Origin: Geotrypetes seraphini
Taxonomy: Eukaryota; Chordata; Amphibia; Gymnophiona; Dermophiidae
NCBI RefSeq assembly: GCF_902459505.1
Contig: NC_047095.1
Coordinates: forward strand, 119,413,380-119,477,379
Reading direction: 5' to 3'
DNA: 64,000 nt
Part shown: piece after piece, positions 11,401 through 20,736 of the stretch
Numbering within the stretch: position 1 is the stretch's first letter
Layout: each line of letters starts with the position of its first letter
Program-made: the position numbers and the translations under genes
Notes under the pieces: model-generated
What the model was told of the DNA's origin: nothing
Databases searched by the model: none
The model's input: the letters and a program-made list of their open reading frames with translations, nothing else

Positions 11401-14400
11401 CTATCTCTGTCTAGAAGTCATACGGGGACCTGAGCCAGAGACATCAGTTGCGAGAGCGGCTGGGCTGTAAACCTTTCAGCTGGTACCTGAAAACCGTCCG
11501 CCCAGACTTCTTTATCCCAGAACTCAACCCACGCTTTTATGGCGCTGTGAGTACTCTAGGCCTCTGTATAAGGAGATGTTTAGTGGTGGGCAGAAGGTGT
11601 GCTGTGAACTCACGAGTTGCCAATTAAATCTCTTAATGCCTGAATCTTTTTCTTGAAGGTTTTTATAAATTGAAATCTAGAGCATTGCTATCTGGTTCTG
11701 AAAGGCTGTACTTTCAACAGGGCTGTCCCAAGTGGCGCAGCCACATAGCATGCTAAGAGGCTTGTTGGCAAAGGGTACAATTCAGGCTATGGATGTTTCC
11801 CTGAGATATGATCAAGGCCTGCATCAAATTTGGAGAACTGAGACTATCTAAATATACAGGACATAGGCAAGACAAGGCAGAAGTATTGATTTTAAGGTGT
11901 TAAATGTATCGTATCTGAAAAAGCAAAACCTTTTTTCAATGGAAAAGGTGTCCCATTGTGCAGGGTTCAAACTTGGGCCCATGTTCTCTAAACAGCACCT
12001 TAACTTTAAGTGCCCTAATAGCACCTAAATTAAGTTAAAAAAAAATGCTCTTTAAAAGAGGACTTAAATACAATTCAAGGCGCCAAAAGAAGCATTGGAA
12101 TCGCATCTCTAGAGGTGCTTCGTAGTACCCAGCACCACTGTGGGTATGGCTAGGGTTACCAGACATGCAGATTTCCCCAAACATGTCTTAAAGGACATGC
12201 CTAGGCATCACGATGGCTTTTCAAAACCTGGCACTTTGTCCAGGTTTTGAAAAGTTTCCAACTAGTGTCGGGACAGCATCTGCAGGTGCAACACAGTGAC
12301 AATCGAGCACGCACGGGTACTGTCCTGACATGGGAACACGTGTAGGGGGGCGAGGCTTGTGGTGTGATTAGGGTGGACCTGGGGGCATGGCCATAGGTCC
12401 AGATTTTTGTTTAGAAAAATCTGGTAACCCCCCCCTAGCCTAACAAGAAGTGGTCTAGGTGCCAAAGGGCCTACATAAACAAGATTCTCATCAAACATAG
12501 GTGCTGAAAATGTAGGCCTTAAAACCCTGGCCTATACTTTGGGTATCTACCTTTGCTGGAGATGTGACTCTAAAATCAGTCTAACTAAACGCTTTGGCAG
12601 GGCCACATTATGGATTTGTAGGTATTTGGAGGGCCGTGGAAAAAATAGTTAATTTCTTATTAATGAAATGTCAACTTTGCATGAGGTAACTCTTTAATTT
12701 ATGTCTTTCCTTTTTGGCTAAGACTACATAATATTTTAATGTATAGCTAGACATTATCAAGAAACTGCATTTTACTTTTGTGATTATGATAAAAACATAC
12801 CAAGGGCCTCGATAGTACCTGGCAGGCCACATATTGCCCCTGGGCCATGAGTTTGAGATCATTGATCTAAATGATGCAGTCTTTGTGTTAGTGGCCATTG
12901 GTTGCTTTGTCAATTTAGAGAATCTGGGCCTTGGGAGTTTAGTATTTCTTAGCCCTAAAGGGCTTACAATCTGTACTTAAAGCCTCATGTGTGAATTATT
13001 GTAACATAGGAAGTATATCCAATTATATATTGGGATTTCTGCATAGCCACTTCAGTATCATTGCTTAATCTTTCTAAACCGCATAGAACTTCACGGTATT
13101 GCAGTATATAAGCTGTTATTATTGTTATTATTATTATCTCAGTATTTCAGAGGCTAAAGGCAGGAAGTTTCATCACAAACCAAGAGCTTTATTGGTTCCT
13201 CCCATTTTGCTACAAATGAACCAGAAGAGACTGACTTCTGACACTGCAAGGCAGCATAACCCCAGCCCATGATTGCTCTTGAGTGTGGGGGGGAAGGGAG
13301 CAGTATGTATAGGGGCACATGGCACCTTCAGAATGGTTAACATCAATATGGTTTGAGCTGAATTCCAAGGCAGCTCGAGAGAGATCCTCCAGCTGGGGAC
13401 TTAAACTGGTTGTGATGCCCATCTGTGGGTAGGGGACTCAAAGACCACAGCAGACATGCTGTATGTTTAAATGCCTGGTGAAACTTTCCCCAGTGGCCCA
13501 GTTCTAAACCCCTGGCACTGTGCTCTTTAATAATACATACATTATTTTGTAGATGCTGAACAAAGGTCTGAAGATGTGCCTAGATGCTAGTGAGATGCAT
13601 GATGGAAGGGCTGAAGTAGGCATAAGTAAATGCCATGGAGACGCAGATACACAGGTAAGAAGGTAGTTTCTTTGTAGGTGGAGGAAAAGGGTACATGTCT
13701 GTAGTAAGGGCCAGATCTGATCTGCCTAGGGTAGGGGTGGGCAACCAAAGTCCTCAAGGGCCATAACCCTAGCTAGGTTTGAAGTTTCCACAAATTACTG
13801 TCTATATGTAGATAGATGTAAATGCATATCATACCACTCAAGCAGCCAAACTAGACAACCAAATCGCCAATCTACTGACGGCATCCCTCGACTACAAGAC
13901 TTTAGAAAAGAAAGACCATACTCCAAGAAAACTCTGAAAAAAGAAATACCACAAGTTTCAAACTCCACCTCTCACTAAAGCCAACTACCCCAAACAATTA
14001 ACCTTACCCATCTCTTGCTTTCTTTGAAAATGACCAATTTTTTTTTTGTAAAACATCTTGGATAATTCTTTTGTAATCCGTCTTGAACTGCAAGGTAATG
14101 GCAGAATAGAAATCCCTAATGTAATATCTGTTCCCTTTGTGGAAACCTCAGATCCAACGGGGTTATGGCCCTCAAGACTTGTAGGGTGGCAATTTGCACA
14201 TTTTGCAAGTTCTTTTTAAATCTGACAACACTTGAAATATTTTTGCTAAATTATCCTGAATTTCACTAATTCAATATTTTCATTAAACATATATGAGGAA
14301 AAACAAAACCCTTTCTCCTCCACCCACCCCACATAGGCCCCCTTTACTAAATGTTACAACACTGCTCCAACACACATAGGAATTCTATTGGCATTGGCAT

Positions 14401-16383
14401 TTGGCACTCCAAGCTGCAGTAGAAACTGCTACCATGGCTTAGTAAAAGGGAAGCTGGTTATCTACCTGTTTAGCTACCCTACCCTAAGGACCTGCAGTTA
14501 CAAAAGATATCTAAATAGAACTCTTGCCTTCCAAGCAGGTCATCACAATAACTGGCTGGCCCACATCATCTCATGCTCTTCATCCTACTTAAACTTCAGG
14601 AAACTACTAAACTAATCTTTTCACCCGATTCATACCCTAAGACCCTATGCCCACCCTGGCCCACTATCTCTATTTGTCCTTTACGCAGATTGTCTTGACC
14701 TTCTTCACTGTACCATTTCATCGACATAATTGTAACATTTTTTCTCTGTTGTACCATTTTTTTTTTTCTCCATCACCTAATTTTATCTGATAGATAAAAC
14801 ATTGTACCATTTTCGCTGATTGTCCAGCCCTTCTTTGTTGTAAACCGCCTAGAACTACTATGGCTTTGGCGGTATATAAGAAATAAAATTATTATCTAGC
14901 AGAAGAAATTAATCATTGTAAAATTTCTCTGCATCTCTAGTTAGACAGCATTTATACAACTGAAGGATAGGCTACATTCTGAGCAAAAAAAAATCAGATG
15001 CCTGTTATGGACAGCTTGCTACAAAGGTCAAATATCAAACCATCTCGGAACTTCCATCCAAAGATTGGAAGAAATGCACTTTGGATGACTGACACCTTTT
15101 TCAGGTTCAACTGGTAGGCCAATAACCCTATCAAAGAACTGGTCCCATGGAAGCCATTTACTACTCTTGAGATGAAATGTGCTATTCAGCCCACAATTAG
15201 GTTTCTCTTAGTCAATGATTTGATATTTGACCAGTTTTGTATAAGTTATTCTGACCATAGCAGGGGTCTGGGCTTCAGTGTGGAAATTCAGAACAATGTC
15301 CCCAATCTATCCTGTGTACCTTGGAATGCTGCTATTAGCCTAAAGAGCTGGTGGGAAGATTGCCTTTCCTCTACTGCAGTCTGTCCTGAAAAAGTAACAT
15401 CTAGGGTGGGCCTACAGTAGAGGGAAGCCTGAAGAGCCCATGCTGGATGCCTGATGTCACCAGCTATGATTTGGGCTGCAGGAGAAGGGGGTCAAATTCT
15501 GTACAGGGAACACTGGTAATTCTGCATCCCTTCCCTCTTTTCCTGTCTCTCTCCAAAATGTACTCTGTTCTCAAATGCTGCTATGGCTCCCCCACAGAAT
15601 AAACAAAGTGGGGAGAATGGGCTTTAGCACTTGATCATGCCTCTGCTGAGCAACATTCTGATGGGGGAGAGATGCTGGACATAAGGCCAAGGTAGGAAAT
15701 AGCAGAACTTGGGGGCAGGAAAGGAGATACTGACTTTAGGGGTAGGATGCATAAGGCTTTCAGTTTTGTGCCCTACCTCCAAGGCAGGCCAATATTTAAG
15801 GTATGGATGCCCTCAGACAAGCCCTGTATATAACTCGAGTTAGCCAGCATGCACTGTTGTGGGAAAACATTGAACATCTTTGTTTTTCTTTTAGTATTTT
15901 GAGTACACTTCCCTGAACGAGATCAAGCACAACGTCAACAGGGAGCTGTGTCTCAGTGTGGCACATCCTACCCTTACACTCCAGTACTGTGTGGCTCGGG
16001 ATGGAGAAAAAAATGTACCTCCGTATCAATCATTTTCCTATGAGATGGTATGTGATTCTCTAGACTTAAAGTAAGTTACAAGACAGAGACAGATGGCCTT
16101 GCTCAAGGTCTGTCGCACCTCAGCTGGGGCTTAGAATGTAATAAATTGCCCCCCTCCCTCCCCCCCAAGTTCCTATGATGTCTTCATCTGCTAATTCTTT
16201 GTGTTTGGGTTTTTTTTTCAGGACGGTCAGCTTCAGAGTCATAAATTTGGCCTATGTCTTCAGGCTATGCGTAACACCCTGTTTCTGGCTTCCTGTACCT
16301 CAGAAGAACCCAGACAAGTCTGGGTCTTTTTCACTGAGCTGCCAGATGAGAGGCCAGATGGTCCTGGAAAATCTACTGAATGA
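4987..16383 (+). CDS. Polypeptide N-acetylgalactosaminyltransferase, GALNT3/GALNT6 group, complete
   Basis: This gene encodes a Golgi type II membrane enzyme that moves GalNAc from UDP-GalNAc to Ser/Thr, the first step of mucin-type O-glycosylation. Joining 4987-5447, 7907-8079, 10015-10164, 10410-10644, 10735-10852, 10969-11169, 11415-11546, 13553-13654, 15895-16047 and 16222-16383 gives 1887 bases (628 residues), close to GALNT3 and GALNT6 (about 620-635), with every intron GT-AG and every phase matching. Visible parts: basic N-terminus and membrane anchor (about 15-29), a stem, the GT-A catalytic domain with FHNEA (175-179), the DxH metal motif Asp259-Ala-His261, WGGEN (369-373) and His397 in VGHVF, then a ricin-type lectin domain (about 490-628). 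The lectin alpha repeat keeps Cys-Leu-Asp (499-501), the sugar-binding signature. The linker [10 protein letters not shown] and the sequence before the lectin domain are most like GALNT6, but divergence is high enough that it may be a separate paralogue. No breaks were seen. Confidence 0.95.
5448..5945 (+). other. Start of GALNT intron 1, no feature recognised
   Basis: Follows the exon 1 donor. Apart from a short G run near 5860 nothing was recognised before the MITE at 5946. Confidence 0.4.
5946..6126. mobile_element. hAT-like palindromic MITE
   Basis: Ends CAGGGATCTCAAAGTCCCTC and the inverse GAGGGACTTTGAGACCCCTG. Inner arms with gatttccccaatgaatatgc are also inverted. Flanks atttagag and ataaagag agree at 6 of 8 bases. 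It lies in GALNT intron 1. Confidence 0.75.
6127..7194. other. Intronic stretch with one degraded repeat
   Basis: Around 6466-6550 a fragment reading gcgctttctatagcgctcct and agcctataatctaaacagac looks like an old interspersed repeat. The remainder shows no gene or clear element. Confidence 0.35.
7195..7466 (+). mobile_element. CR1 LINE 3' end
   Basis: Carries the tail aatgctaggaagttcttcac, then gacctctagtctgacccagc and the terminal cttatgttcttatg shared with several copies in the window. 5'-truncated, within GALNT intron 1. Confidence 0.75.
7505..7725 (-). mobile_element. tRNA-derived SINE
   Basis: Same family as 1190-1433. On the minus strand a tRNA-like head (B box ggttcaaacccc) is followed by the LINE-like body and an A/T tail. 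In GALNT intron 1, antisense to the gene. Confidence 0.65.
7907..8079 (+). CDS. GALNT coding exon 2
   Basis: Residues 154-211, completing the split Glu codon and reading [11 protein letters not shown], then [18 protein letters not shown] and EIILVDDAS: the nucleotide-binding half of the GT-A fold. The donor is AACG|gtaagc (phase 1). Confidence 0.95.
8161..8179. repeat. Poly-C tract in GALNT intron 2
   Basis: About 19 consecutive C on the plus strand, 80 bases after the exon 2 donor. The stretch to 9590 holds no other recognised element. Confidence 0.85.
8180..9592. other. GALNT intron 2, no recognised element
   Basis: A/T-rich intronic DNA. Neither gene, RNA nor clear mobile element was recognised in this 1.4-kb stretch. 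Confidence 0.4.
9593..9757. mobile_element. hAT-like MITE (CAGGGGTGCCCAACC ends)
   Basis: Begins CAGGGGTGCCCAACCTTGG and ends near AGTTGGAACCCC, an approximate inverse, with inner inverted segments tcaagatttc and gagatcttga. Degraded. A second, more decayed palindromic element follows at about 9771-9920. Confidence 0.55.
9771..9920. mobile_element. Degraded palindromic MITE
   Basis: Left arm gggttgtcaacccagg and right arm cagggttgaacacctgg are loosely inverted around a tgcatattcattgcaag core like that of the other CAGGG-type MITEs. It ends about 95 bases before GALNT exon 3. Confidence 0.45.
10015..10164 (+). CDS. GALNT coding exon 3
   Basis: Residues 212-261, from [11 protein letters not shown] to VLVFLDAH. 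It ends one base into the Cys codon that follows the DxH metal-binding motif. The donor is CATT|gtaagt. Confidence 0.95.
10410..10644 (+). CDS. GALNT coding exon 4
   Basis: Residues 262-339, [15 protein letters not shown] to RTDETQPI. It holds the [10 protein letters not shown] and [10 protein letters not shown] segments that line the acceptor groove in this family. The acceptor is cctgtag and the donor is ATCCA|gtaagt. Confidence 0.95.
10735..10852 (+). CDS. GALNT coding exon 5
   Basis: Residues 340-379, [16 protein letters not shown] through [11 protein letters not shown]. It carries the WGGEN (Gal/GalNAc-transferase) motif. Ends in phase 0. Confidence 0.95.
10969..11169 (+). CDS. GALNT coding exon 6
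   Basis: Residues 380-446, with VGHVF (His397, the third metal ligand by family knowledge) and [17 protein letters not shown]. Both boundaries are in phase 0. Confidence 0.95.
11415..11546 (+). CDS. GALNT coding exon 7
   Basis: Residues 447-490, [19 protein letters not shown] to NPRFYGA: the end of the catalytic domain and the linker to the lectin domain. The acceptor is tgtctag and the donor is GGCGCT|gtgagt. Confidence 0.95.
11547..12150. other. GALNT intron 7, first part, no element recognised
   Basis: Intronic sequence between exon 7 and the MITE at 12151. No gene or RNA was recognised. Confidence 0.35.
12151..12437. mobile_element. MITE with TAGGGTTACCAG ends
   Basis: Starts TAGGGTTACCAGACATG and ends CTGGTAACCC followed by C residues and TA, i.e. 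inverted termini of the TAGNG type known in hAT elements. Inner segments such as caaaacctgg and ccaggttttg are inverted. A short relative sits at 20320-20444. Confidence 0.6.
12577..12864. mobile_element. hAT-like MITE, degraded relative of 26916-27238
   Basis: Shares the internal sequence gcagggccaca, ttgtaggtatttggaggg and ttttacttttgtgatt with the complete element at 26916-27238. The right end gtttgagatcattg is a decayed form of GTTTGAGACCACTG. Confidence 0.65.
12865..13552. other. GALNT intron 7, last part, with an L2 tail
   Basis: At 13045-13135 an L2-like 3' end (aaccgcatagaacttcacgg, then a TTA microsatellite tail) is visible. The rest is unassigned up to exon 8. Confidence 0.45.
13553..13654 (+). 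CDS. GALNT coding exon 8
   Basis: Residues 491-524: alpha repeat of the ricin-type lectin domain with Cys499-Leu-Asp501 and KCHGDADTQ. The donor is ACACAG|gtaaga. Confidence 0.93.
13735..14192. mobile_element. MITE split by an L2-like LINE tail
   Basis: Left MITE arm 13735-about 13830 (gtgggcaaccaaagtcctca) and right arm about 14133-14192 (gttatggccctcaagacttg) are inverted copies. Between them 13835-14128 is an L2-like LINE end with the tail ccgtcttgaactgcaaggta and ccctaatgtaat. The LINE thus landed inside the older MITE. Confidence 0.55.
14338..14450. mobile_element. Palindromic MITE (CCCTTTTACTAA family)
   Basis: Starts cccctttactaa and ends cttagtaaaaggg. Same family as 401-546. Confidence 0.55.
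14500..14897 (+). mobile_element. L2-like LINE 3' end
   Basis: Ends with ttgtaaaccgcctagaac, tttggcggtatataag and aaataaaattatta, the recurrent L2-type tail. The upstream part may be the LINE 3' region. 5'-truncated. Confidence 0.6.
14898..15894. other. GALNT intron 8, no recognised element
   Basis: About 1 kb between the L2 tail and exon 9 with no gene, RNA or clear repeat recognised. Confidence 0.4.
15895..16047 (+). CDS. GALNT coding exon 9
   Basis: Residues 525-575, [18 protein letters not shown] then CLSV and QYCV: beta repeat of the lectin domain. The acceptor is ttcttttag and the donor is GAGATG|gtatgt. Confidence 0.93.
16222..16383 (+). CDS. GALNT coding exon 10, stop at 16381-16383
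   Basis: Residues 576-628: gamma repeat with LCLQA and RQVW, followed by a short Pro/Glu-rich tail ending in STE and TGA. The acceptor is a T-run then cag. Confidence 0.93.
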   Translation, partial: DGQLQSHKFGLCLQAMRNTLFLASCTSEEPRQVWVFFTELPDERPDGPGKSTE

Positions 16384-16522
16384 TTCTCTTAGTTCTCTAG
16401 AACAAAATAGTTTAGTTTTAAAGGGGCTGGGGATCTAGTAGAAGACCTTGGTTTACTTTTAAATTTTTGTTTTTAATATCCTGTAGCTAGGTTATGACTT
16501 GTAACACTTTGCATGTTAGTCT

Positions 16523-16528
16523 AATAAA
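16523..16528 (+). terminator. Poly(A) signal of the GALNT gene
   Basis: AATAAA 140 bases after the stop codon. Cleavage would be expected about 15-25 bases downstream. Confidence 0.8.
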
Positions 16529-17198
16529 GCATATTGAAAAAGCATCTTGATCTGGATCTTTCACTTTGTTTCTCTTGAAGCTTCACTTTTTTTCTAGGGC
16601 TGTGTGCAGAAGCCTTTTGGAGAAGGGAGTTCCTCTAACACAAATTTGTGTGGAGCATGTGAACCATGACAAAAGGGGTGATTAAACCTGACCTAATTCT
16701 ACTAATGCCTGGCCTAAGGTCAGGTTTATGTAAATTTGATTTGATTACAATATAATCCAATGTAATTTACATATTGGTGATTTTTTTTTTTTAAAGCTTT
16801 CCAAAAGTAATAGTAAAGCCAACTGTTTCTCAGGTAGAGCTACAGCTTTGAACAGCCTGACTTCAACTGAAGTCTCCAAAGGCTAGTCACTTGCTGTTGA
16901 TGATCCTGGAGTTGCCCCCTTACCAGTTAGATAAACAGAATATTAATGAATAGGCATGAAATGGAGTTGGCATACACTACATGCATATTCACTGTAGATA
17001 TTCTATAAACCAGCCTGGTAAGGGAGCATTCTAGGACGGAGGGGGGGGCTTCACAAAACCTACCCAAATTGCTCCAACTCCAGCCTGGCACCATAGAAGA
17101 TTATTAGATATGCGAATTAAAACTGATTTACTCTATATAGTGCTTGAATATTACTCGGAAATCATTAATTCACCCTGATTACAGATTTTACTAAACTG

Positions 17199-17431
17199 GT
17201 AAGAGCGGACAGCATAGCTAGTTAAAGATTTGGACAAAGTTCTTGGAGGAAAAGTCCCTTTTTTTTTTTTTTTTTTTTTTTTTTGAGACATGGGAAGTCA
17301 TTGCTTGCCCTGGATCGGTAGCATGGAATATTGCTACTCCTTGGGTTTTGGCCAGGTACTAGTGACATGGATTGGCTACTGGGCTTAGTCCATTGGTTTG
17401 ACTCTGTAAGGCTATTATATTCTTACAAGTC
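17199..17431 (+). mobile_element. CR1 LINE 3' end with an internal T run
   Basis: Matches the CR1 tail (ggtaagagcggacagcatag to gtaaggctattatattctta), interrupted near 17261 by about 24 T. It lies 650 bases beyond the GALNT poly(A) signal. Confidence 0.7.
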
Positions 17432-18294
17432 TATATTTGTATTTTGAGTTTAGAATGAAAATCATTAGATTGAAATGGGATTGCCCTCAAGCTGGTTTAC
17501 CTTCAAAATGCTAAATCCAGAATAGGGCCATGTTAATGGTTTTTCACTTTATTGGCTATACTGCTAGAGAGCAAAAGCTACCCCAACAGAGTACAATATA
17601 TGATAAATGGATAATGAGGAAACCAGAAATCCAAAATATAATTTAAACAGGACAGATCAAGGGAGAACCATGCTGTCTCTGCAGCCTCAATAACACTCCC
17701 ATACCTGCCTCCTGCCTGCCTCAGTTATGTTTTATTTAAGATTTGATATACCACTCCTGCATTGTACCAACCTAAGCAGTTTACAATGTATCAAACTAAA
17801 ATGAAATTAGGTAATTAAGGAAAAACAATGCTTAATAAAAAGCTTCAGAAATTCCTTCAGCTTTTTACTACCCTGGACAGGGCAATAATCCCCAACAGTA
17901 GGCCCAGCAACTGAAAATGGAATTCTGAATTTTTATTAAGGAAAATGTGGTGAAAACAGACATGGAGCAAACATGCCTAAGAATGAAGGGGGCAAGATAT
18001 TATTGTAAGGCTTTATTGGCTGAGACGAAAAAGTTGGCACACTAGAGGTATTAAAATATAAAGTTTATATTGTCTTGACAGCCACATTCTGGATTAACCA
18101 GAACCACCTAGTCTGGTTTTTATTTTTGTTATTTAATGGCAAACCTGTAACTAAAACATTACAGTAATTGGTCATGTCAACCTCTCTGAGGTAGATCAAA
18201 AAAAAATATACCAACTGAGTAGATTTTGACAAAGGGAAATGTTTTTCAAGCTACTGTATTTGCAATATGAGCATGGAAAGTAATCCCCAAAATT
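17432..18294. other. Intergenic stretch, no clear feature
   Basis: A/T-rich. A weak LINE-like segment (tttgatataccactcctgca, 17735-17815) is present; otherwise nothing recognised. Confidence 0.35.
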
Positions 18295-18299
18295 CTTAA

Positions 18300-19740
18300 T
18301 ATTTTTTTAAATATATACAAGCATACAATCTTGTCACAGAAAATAGTTGCAATAAAGAACAAATTATAATAAGGAAAATAATCCTCAAAACTTCAAATAC
18401 AATTGTCTCATCAAACCTCCATAAAAAGGAAAGATCTAGAAAGAAAGGCAAGATGAAAAATTGACAAGAATAAAGGAAATAAATTATAAAGAAAAGCTAG
18501 ATTCCAACTGACAAAGTGCTAATTACTTAGTTTCTGCAGCATCCACCTTGGGTGTAGAGATTGCTATCGGGACTGGCGGTTTCCTTAATTCCAGAAAACT
18601 TCAAGTGCTCGGGGTTAAAGAATACATATTTTCTCCTAATTTTAATGACACTTACAAGGAAATTGGGAAAAAAGTCCCTTTTAAGGTCCACTACCTGAGA
18701 TTTAAAGGCTAAAAAAGCCTTTCTTCTCTGAGTAGACCTACAAAGGTCAGGAAATATTTTAACTGAATACCCCTCTAATTTTACAGCTTTAGCCCTGAAA
18801 TACATACATAAGATCCAGTCTTATCATACTCCAATGCAAAAGTAGCAAATGTTGCTTTGTTAAGAAACATCAGGATCAGAATTCTCCAACAAACCAGTAA
18901 CATCCAAACTGGCTTGCTGGTTTTGATCTGGATTTAGTTTTTTCAGTGGACTTCCCAAGTTAATGTAGTATGCTTTAGTTATCAGAGGCATGGATTCATC
19001 AGGAATTTGTATGACTTCTTTCAAAAACTTAACATCTCTATAGGTCGATATAAAGAAGGTTGTAGGAAATTCAAAAATCTTATTCAGTCTTCATTCATAA
19101 TTTTCAAGTCTAAAATTCTCTGGATATTTAAATTATCCTTTACCAAAGACACTTGTGTCTCCTTTACCTTTTCTACAATTCCTGAACTTGGGAGTCCACC
19201 TTAGCCACAGTATCTCCAGTTTGCTTAACATAAAGCAGAACCAATTCAGGGAGTTGTCTGAACGTTTAGATAAAGTTCTACAATTTAACCTCCAAATTCT
19301 TAACAGCTTCCCATTCCTCCTTCAGGGTTGTATTGTCCGATCTTTCCTTCAACCTAGTAGAGCTCCTTGTTCCAGCCTCAGTGGCTCCATTTGCTGTAGG
19401 GTCAGACCTCCCCAGGAACCTCCTCAGGCCATCCCACCTCCACTGCATCTGAGCCAATTTCCCAAGCTGGTAACTGCTCCACATCTGTTATGAGAGGTAG
19501 AGTCCCAGCACTGGAACCTGGTAAAACAACCTCTTCGGTATCCATACTAGAGCTTCCTCTCAACCTCTCTGTTTTACTTCCTGGTTGAAGTGGGTTCTCG
19601 TGGTCTTCAGGGCTCAGTGAAGCCTCGGCTACATTGCAGGCAAAATCTCCTGTCTGTTGCTCACCATAACTCTGAAGTTCTTCTTGGCACTTTTCAGTAA
19701 GAGGAAGTTCTCCAGCGTTCATTGTCCCGATACCAGGGCT
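18300..19740 (-). mobile_element. L1-clade LINE, ORF1-only unit
   Basis: On the minus strand 19722-19278 encodes an acidic N-terminal region and then a hydrophilic, coiled-coil-like stretch (KLAQMQWRWDGLRRFLGRSD; LKEEWEAVKNLEVKL), and 18805-18527 the ORF1 C-terminal domain (GYSVKIFPDLCRSTQRRKAF, then KYVFFNPEHL). The reading frame is broken between these parts. No ORF2 follows: downstream is about 230 bases of A/T-rich tail ending in a T run near 18300 on the plus strand. This order resembles half-L1 elements. Family assignment rests on motif memory only. Confidence 0.55.
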
Positions 19741-20319
19741 GATGTCAGTTTGCTGGGATCAAACACAGCTTTGCCTTTCTCTTAACCATGTTCTTCTTTA
19801 GGTAGTATCAAGCGCTGGTCAGTGTCCTCACTGCTCCGTCTCTACCCATCCCCCAAATTCTTAAACTATCAACAGTTGGAACCACATGGTTAAGGGGGGT
19901 AAAAGGTTGTAGATCACAAGTACCCCTCAAGCAATGTCAACAAAAGCATCTTGGTTGTAACTTGCTGGAGATCTTGTTACACTCTTCTGGTACTTGAAAG
20001 GTTGATTGAAAAGTATACCAAAAAGGCACTTGGGTTGAAAGAGCCTTTAGCCCAAAGGCTAAAAACCAACTGAATTCAACCAGTCAAGAGTTATGATGAA
20101 AAATATTGAAGAGATAAATTAAATTTGATGTGCTGAGGAGAAAACATATATAGCTTCTTGGAAACATAACATGTGATGGATCTACAAGCCAATAGCAGGT
20201 GGTAAAGTACTGGCATGTGTGTTTTATAGTACAATCTGGAGGTTACTACTTCCATACCCCTCCAACAGGTCACAGAGGAAGAGTTGGGATGCTACACTAC
20301 TTATCTTATGAGTTATGGA
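19741..20319. other. Possible L1 5' UTR and unassigned sequence
   Basis: Directly upstream (minus sense) of the L1 ORF1 start, so the first few hundred bases may be its 5' UTR. No ends or target duplication were found. Confidence 0.3.
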
Positions 20320-20444
20320 TAGGGTTACCATATGGCTCCAGGAAAAGGAGGACAAATTGAGACATCCAGGTTTTACTTCCATTGCTTTCAATAGAAGTAA
20401 AGGCCAGATGTCTGTCCTTTTACTGGAGCCATATGGTAACCCTA
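20320..20444. mobile_element. Short palindromic MITE (TAGGGTTACCATATGG ends)
   Basis: Starts TAGGGTTACCATATGGCTCC and ends with the exact inverse GGAGCCATATGGTAACCCTA, 125 bp overall. The TAGGG terminus fits hAT. Flanking 8-mers gttatgga and ggtaagca agree only in part. Confidence 0.7.
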
Positions 20445-20736
20445 GGTAAGCAAATAAATTGAACTGAACTCTCACCTTGAAGCCAATTCTGTGTCTTATT
20501 TGCTCCCTTTTTAAAAGGGGATTTGGCAGGAGGTCAATAAATGATCCAAGCTTCCTTTTGACATTGTTTCAAATTCCTTACTGGCCTCCTTTTTTACTTT
20601 GACCTGTTGTCTTGACTTCCTTTTGTCTCAAGCTATTAACTCACTCCAGTAGCGCTTTGACCTTCTCCGTTCTAAAGAAACTACCATTACTAAAGTCTCC
20701 CATGCCCTGCTTCTGGCCAAATCCTAAGGTCTCTAC

